9,042 nucleotides of DNA from an uncultured Acidobacteriota bacterium (GTDB taxonomy: Bacteria; Acidobacteriota; Blastocatellia; Pyrinomonadales; Pyrinomonadaceae). Where the stretch lies: contig CADEEU010000132.1 in assembly GCA_902826385.1 (NCBI GenBank), positions 1-9,042 on the forward strand, given 5' to 3'. Below the pieces are notes generated by a model, which was not told the origin of the DNA, ran no database searches, and saw only the letters and a program-made list of their open reading frames with translations. Of this stretch, positions 6,151 through 9,042 are shown one piece after another (position 1 is the first letter of the stretch; each line of letters opens with the position of its first letter). The position numbers were made by a program, and so were the translations under genes.

Positions 6151-6219
6151 CAGTAGGCAGTTGGCCGTGCGCAGTCGGCAGTAAAGACTTGCCTTACGCC
6201 AACCGCATACTGCCGACTG
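6151..6219. repeat. Inverted CAGTNGG heptad array forming a 12-bp hairpin
   Basis: Five direct units in 7-base phase (CAGTAGG, CAGTTGG, CCGTGCG, CAGTCGG, CAGTAAA; 6151-6185) are followed after six bases by four units of the complementary word (CCTTACG, CCAACCG, CATACTG, CCGACTG; 6192-6219). CAGTCGGCAGTA (6172-6183) and TACTGCCGACTG (6208-6219) are exact reverse complements with a 24-base loop. No T tract follows, so it is not a classical terminator, although it could stabilise or stop the tRNA transcript. Its right arm ends two bases before the thioesterase start codon. Confidence 0.7.
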
Positions 6220-6221
6220 TT

Positions 6222-6674
6222 ATGGACGGCTGGCAAGAAACAGAAATCCGGGTCAGGTATGCCGAGACCGACAAGATGGGGATAGTTCATCACTCGAACT
6301 ACCTGATCTGGTTCGAAGCCGGCCGTAGTGATCTGTGCCGAGCCAGAGGATTTTCCTACAAGGAAATGGAAGACAACGACAACGCATTGATGGTCGTTGC
6401 CGAGAGCTACTGCCGCTACAAATCTCCAGCCTACTACGAAGATGTTTTAAGCGTGCGAACCCGGGTAGCCGAGATACGCAGCCGTTCCATCCGCTTTATT
6501 TACGAGATTTACCGTCCGTCCGACGATACACTGTTGGCCGAGGGCGAAACGCTTCACCTCGTCACCGACCAATCGAAGCGTGTCCGCCAAATTCCAGACA
6601 TCTATAAAGAACGCCTTGCCGCCGAAGAACTCGTGTACGCCGAAGCGTTTCCGGCAAATCAAGCACCAAGTTAG
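6222..6674 (+). CDS. Acyl-CoA thioesterase, YbgC/4HBT hot-dog family
   Basis: Predicted cytoplasmic hot-dog-fold thioesterase that hydrolyses acyl-CoA or acyl-ACP thioesters. The 150-residue product is the usual single-domain length. The N terminus carries the 4HBT/YbgC signature: RVRYAETDKMGIVHHSNYL (10-28) followed by WFEAGR. D17 sits at the position of the catalytic aspartate. A long central helix and the strands SIRFIYEIYR and AEGETLHLVTD complete the fold. I chose the ATG at 6222 because homology begins right after it; an in-frame TTG 33 bases upstream would translate part of the repeat array. There is no Shine-Dalgarno: the repeat hairpin occupies the whole initiation region. YbgC proteins are often linked to tol-pal genes, but none is nearby, so the substrate is open. 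It is the first protein gene after tRNA-Gln, 76 bases downstream. Confidence 0.9.
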   Translation: MDGWQETEIRVRYAETDKMGIVHHSNYLIWFEAGRSDLCRARGFSYKEMEDNDNALMVVAESYCRYKSPAYYEDVLSVRTRVAEIRSRSIRFIYEIYRPSDDTLLAEGETLHLVTDQSKRVRQIPDIYKERLAAEELVYAEAFPANQAPS

Positions 6675-6723
6675 GTTCAGAATTCAAAGGTTCATGCTTG
6701 CGAGTTGCGTTGATTTCAATAGC

Positions 6724-6751
6724 GACTTGGGACTTGGCACGTGAGACCTTA
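6724..6751. repeat. GACTTGG heptad array
   Basis: Four units in 7-base phase: GACTTGG, GACTTGG, CACGTGA, GACCTTA. The word is shared with the array at 927-947. It lies in the 87-base spacer between the thioesterase and the small membrane protein, ending 10 bases before the latter's ATG. Confidence 0.55.
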
Positions 6752-6761
6752 AACTAGGAGT

Positions 6762-6950
6762 ATGCCTGGTTACGCAGAAATCTATTTCATCGCCGCGATG
6801 ATGGTACTGATCATCGTGATCAGTTTTGCGGCGGTCTATTTTTTCTTTCGACAATACAAGAAAGAGATGCGGGAAAAGGCTGATCGTCTGGAACGAAAAC
6901 CCGGAACAAGCGAAGCTCAAAAAGCGACGGCGGGTAAAACCGCGGAGTGA
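6762..6950 (+). CDS. Small single-span membrane protein, unknown function
   Basis: A 62-residue product. Residues 5-29 form one strongly hydrophobic segment (AEIYFIAAMMVLIIVISFAA, then VYFFF), followed by a basic stretch (RQYKKEMREKADRLERK) and a short polar tail. The charge distribution predicts an N-out, C-in bitopic inner-membrane protein. AGGAG lies only one base before the ATG at 6762, which is too close for ideal pairing. An in-frame stop at 6750-6752 rules out an earlier start, and starting at the internal ATG at 6798 would cut into the membrane segment. I do not recognise a family. It lies 19 bases upstream of the isochorismatase gene on the same strand, consistent with one transcript. 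It could be an assembly or scaffold peptide, but nothing in the sequence shows a partner. Confidence 0.75.
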   Translation: MPGYAEIYFIAAMMVLIIVISFAAVYFFFRQYKKEMREKADRLERKPGTSEAQKATAGKTAE

Positions 6951-6969
6951 TTCTATACCGCATCCGAAT

Positions 6970-7512
6970 ATGCTGGAAGCAGAAAACACAGTTCTTATAG
7001 TGGTTGACGTTCAGGAAGCATTTCGCGACGTGATCGGAAATTTTGCGGTGATTGCTTCGAACATTGCCCGGGCTGTCACCGGTTTTGGGATTCTAGGTAT
7101 TCCGGTGCTCGTAACGGAACAATATCCGAAGGGACTTGGGTCGACTGCCGAAGAGATTCGGTATTCGTTAGCGGAAGGCGTTGTCCCGGTTGAAAAGACC
7201 ACGTTCAGCGCTTTTGGCGAAGCGGATTTTCGAATTGCGCTAGAGAACAACGCTGTAAGGCAAATCGTTCTCTGCGGCGTCGAGACCCACGTTTGTGTAA
7301 ATCAAACTGCACACGAACTGTTGGAAAACGGCTATTCCGTGCATCTCCTGACCGACTGCGTAGGGTCGAGGTTCGACCACGATAAAGCCGCAGGGCTTGA
7401 GAAAATGAAAGCCTCCGGAGTTGTTCCCTCAAGCGTAGAAATGGCGTTGTTCGAAATAATGCGAGACGCGAAACACGAAAAGTTTAAGGAAGTTCAGGCT
7501 CTAATCAAATAG
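6970..7512 (+). CDS. Isochorismatase-fold cysteine hydrolase
   Basis: A 180-residue member of the isochorismatase-like hydrolase superfamily (related to YcaC, nicotinamidase and ISOC1/2). The family triad is visible: D13 in VLIVVDVQEAF, K76 in VEKTTFSAF and the nucleophile C109 in GVETHVCVNQT. The TEQYPKGLGST segment (49-59) is typical of the ISOC-like branch rather than the pyrazinamidase branch, so a cytoplasmic C-N hydrolase of unknown substrate is the safest call. I chose the ATG at 6970 because it begins right at the first beta strand; the frame is open farther upstream, but that stretch overlaps the small membrane gene and encodes Arg/Lys-rich nonsense. No Shine-Dalgarno is evident; GGAG at 6944-6947 is about 22 bases away. 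The helicase gene starts directly after the stop codon. Confidence 0.93.
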   Translation: MLEAENTVLIVVDVQEAFRDVIGNFAVIASNIARAVTGFGILGIPVLVTEQYPKGLGSTAEEIRYSLAEGVVPVEKTTFSAFGEADFRIALENNAVRQIVLCGVETHVCVNQTAHELLENGYSVHLLTDCVGSRFDHDKAAGLEKMKASGVVPSSVEMALFEIMRDAKHEKFKEVQALIK

Positions 7513-9042
7513 ATGGATATTTTATCCGCACTAAATCCTCAACAGGTTGAGGCCGTTAAAACTACGGACGGTCCGCTGTTGATCCTTGCCGGAGCGGGAT
7601 CAGGAAAAACGCGCGTCATTACAGTCCGTATCGCGTATCTGATTTCGGAAAAACATGTTCCACCGCACAATATTCTAGCGGTTACGTTCACCAATAAAGC
7701 TGCCGGCGAAATGCGAAGCCGCGTTGAAAATTTGCTGCGTGACCAAAAGCTGAACTCGTTTCCGCTCCTTGCGACGTTTCACAGCCTTTGCGTCCGAATT
7801 CTGAGGCAGGACATAGAGAAACTCGATGAAGGATATACTCGCTCTTTTACTATTTACGACACTGATGACACGCAAAAAGTCATAAAGGGCTGTATTAAGG
7901 ACCTGGGGCTGGACGAAAAGCAGATTGTACCCCGCGTTGTCCGCGGAGCAATAAGTTCTGCTAAGAATCGCGGTGAGGATGTGGAATTGTTCACATCGTC
8001 CGTCGAGCAGACAGACGAAAAGCGAGCGGCGTATGCGAAAATTTTTCAGTTGTACGAAGACCGGCTAAATCGGGCGAATGCTCTGGATTTTGACGATCTG
8101 CTGATTAAAACAGTAAAGCTTCTCAGAATGTCTGCCGAAACGCGAGAAAAGTACAACGACCGATACAAATACATCCTGGTCGATGAATATCAGGACACAA
8201 ATTCTTTGCAGCTCGCTCTGGTAACTTACCTTACCGAAAAGCAGCAGAACATCTGCGTCGTAGGCGATGATGCTCAGAGCATCTACGGATTTCGGCAGGC
8301 AGACATCCGCAACATACTCGAGTTCGAGCAGCATTTTCCGAATGCAAAAGTGATTTTGCTCGAGCAAAATTACCGTTCGACGCAGACCATTCTCGATGCA
8401 GCCCACTCAATAATCGAGAACAACGTTAACCAGAAAAAAAAGAAACTCTGGACACAAAACGACGGCGGCGAGCGGCTGATGTATTTTCAGGCCCAGGACG
8501 CCGATGCTGAGGGACGATTCGTCGCTTCGCGAATCGAAGACCACCGTCGCCGCGATGCAAGCAGAATTGCCGTTTTGTACCGCACCAACGCGCAATCACG
8601 AGTGTTCGAGGAAGCACTGCGGCGGCTCCGGATCGACTACAACATTGTCGGCGGTTTTTCTTTCTACGAACGTGCCGAAGTAAAAGACATCGTTGCATAC
8701 CTAAAGCTGGCCCTGAATCCGTCGGACGACATTGCATTGATGCGGGTAATAAACACTCCCACACGGGGCATCGGGAAGTCTTCAATAGATGAATTGCTTG
8801 CGATCGCTCGCCGCGACAGCGGACCTGTGTGGGACGCAATCGTTCGGATAACCGAAGGTAAAACCGACCAACCTGTCGGTCTTACGCCGCGTGCGAAAAA
8901 TGCCATCGCGGGTTTTAAGAAGGTCATCGATAAGATCAGGGCAAAATCCGAGGCTGCGGCACAATCGGACAAACCGGTGTCCGATGTTGTGATCTCGGCT
9001 ATCGACGACAGCGGCTATTCGCTGATGCTGCGGACCGAGAAT
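7513..9042 (+). CDS. PcrA/UvrD-type SF1A DNA helicase, N-terminal 510 residues (3' end beyond window)
   Basis: ATP-dependent 3'-5' DNA helicase of the UvrD/PcrA/Rep group, acting in nucleotide excision repair, mismatch repair or removal of blocked replication and transcription complexes. Open from the ATG at 7513 to the right edge (510 codons). Motifs in order: Q motif NPQQVEAV (8-15), Walker A GAGSGKT (27-33), motif Ia AVTFTNKAAGEM (56-67), TFHSLCVRILR (89-99), Walker B VDEYQD (223-228), motif III GDDAQSIYGFR (251-261) and motif IV EQNYRST (284-290). A 2B-type region follows (YRTNAQSRVFEEAL, then GGFSFYERAEVKD). Motifs V and VI and the C-terminal tail lie outside the window, so PcrA, UvrD and Rep cannot be told apart. 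The start codon directly abuts the isochorismatase TAG and has no Shine-Dalgarno of its own, suggesting translational coupling. Confidence 0.96.
   Translation, partial: MDILSALNPQQVEAVKTTDGPLLILAGAGSGKTRVITVRIAYLISEKHVPPHNILAVTFTNKAAGEMRSRVENLLRDQKLNSFPLLATFHSLCVRILRQDIEKLDEGYTRSFTIYDTDDTQKVIKGCIKDLGLDEKQIVPRVVRGAISSAKNRGEDVELFTSSVEQTDEKRAAYAKIFQLYEDRLNRANALDFDDLLIKTVKLLRMSAETREKYNDRYKYILVDEYQDTNSLQLALVTYLTEKQQNICVVGDDAQSIYGFRQADIRNILEFEQHFPNAKVILLEQNYRSTQTILDAAHSIIENNVNQKKKKLWTQNDGGERLMYFQAQDADAEGRFVASRIEDHRRRDASRIAVLYRTNAQSRVFEEALRRLRIDYNIVGGFSFYERAEVKDIVAYLKLALNPSDDIALMRVINTPTRGIGKSSIDELLAIARRDSGPVWDAIVRITEGKTDQPVGLTPRAKNAIAGFKKVIDKIRAKSEAAAQSDKPVSDVVISAIDDSGYSLMLRTEN

Noticed and set aside
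5981..6219. Possible CRISPR array because of regularly spaced repeats.
   Set aside because: The units are seven bases long, contiguous and degenerate, with no spacers and no cas genes nearby.
6172..6219. Intrinsic terminator of tRNA-Gln.
   Set aside because: The 12-bp stem is perfect, but the following bases are TTATGGACGG with no T tract and the loop is long (24 bases). It remains listed as a repeat hairpin with a possible effect on transcription.
6189..6221. A TTG start for the thioesterase 33 bases upstream.
   Set aside because: It would translate the right half of the heptad array, and homology to the 4HBT family begins after the ATG at 6222.
6673..6694. Direct repeat AGGTTCA (6673-6679 and 6688-6694) after the thioesterase stop codon.
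   Set aside because: Seven bases occurring twice within 22 is not distinguishable from chance, and there is no symmetry or conserved context to support a site.
6826..6969. An upstream extension of the isochorismatase frame.
   Set aside because: It overlaps the small membrane gene in another frame and encodes an Arg/Lys-rich segment; the fold starts right after the ATG at 6970.

Overview
The window is a compact bacterial chromosome segment with core genes throughout. There is no sign of phage, transposase or CRISPR. Gene content, moderate GC and the protein character (a DUF4344-type metallopeptidase lipoprotein, a large secreted DUF4139-like protein, several genes without Shine-Dalgarno sequences) suggest an Acidobacteriota lineage, perhaps class Blastocatellia. 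That placement is an impression from protein character, not a computed assignment.

The left two thirds (1-5974) is read on the minus strand. In transcription order it holds smpB (trans-translation), an M17 leucyl aminopeptidase with its own intrinsic terminator, a DUF4344-like metallopeptidase lipoprotein closely followed by an NTF2-like small lipoprotein, another strong terminator, sucC (succinyl-CoA synthetase beta, without an adjacent sucD), and then, after a 348-base gap, the start of a secreted DUF4139-like protein that runs off the left edge. The SmpB/PepA pairing makes sense: SmpB helps tag stalled nascent proteins for proteolysis, and PepA recycles short peptides.

At about 6.0 kb transcription diverges. 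A plus-strand tRNA-Gln(CUG) has a good sigma70-type promoter. It is followed by a run of plus-strand genes: a YbgC/4HBT thioesterase, a 62-residue single-span membrane protein, an isochorismatase-fold hydrolase, and a PcrA/UvrD-type helicase that begins on the base after the hydrolase stop codon and runs off the right edge.

The most unusual feature is in the spacers. Four intergenic segments carry short arrays with 7-bp periodicity, built from three different words (NAAAAGT, CAGTNGG and GACTTGG). The CAGTNGG array is inverted on itself and makes a perfect 12-bp hairpin ending two bases before the thioesterase start codon. These look like short tandemly repeated repetitive sequences. Other non-coding signals are two clear intrinsic terminators, a third probable one after sucC, a triple TGTGACG half-site cluster upstream of the metallopeptidase, and an inverted repeat plus adjacent palindrome in the gap upstream of the DUF4139-like gene.
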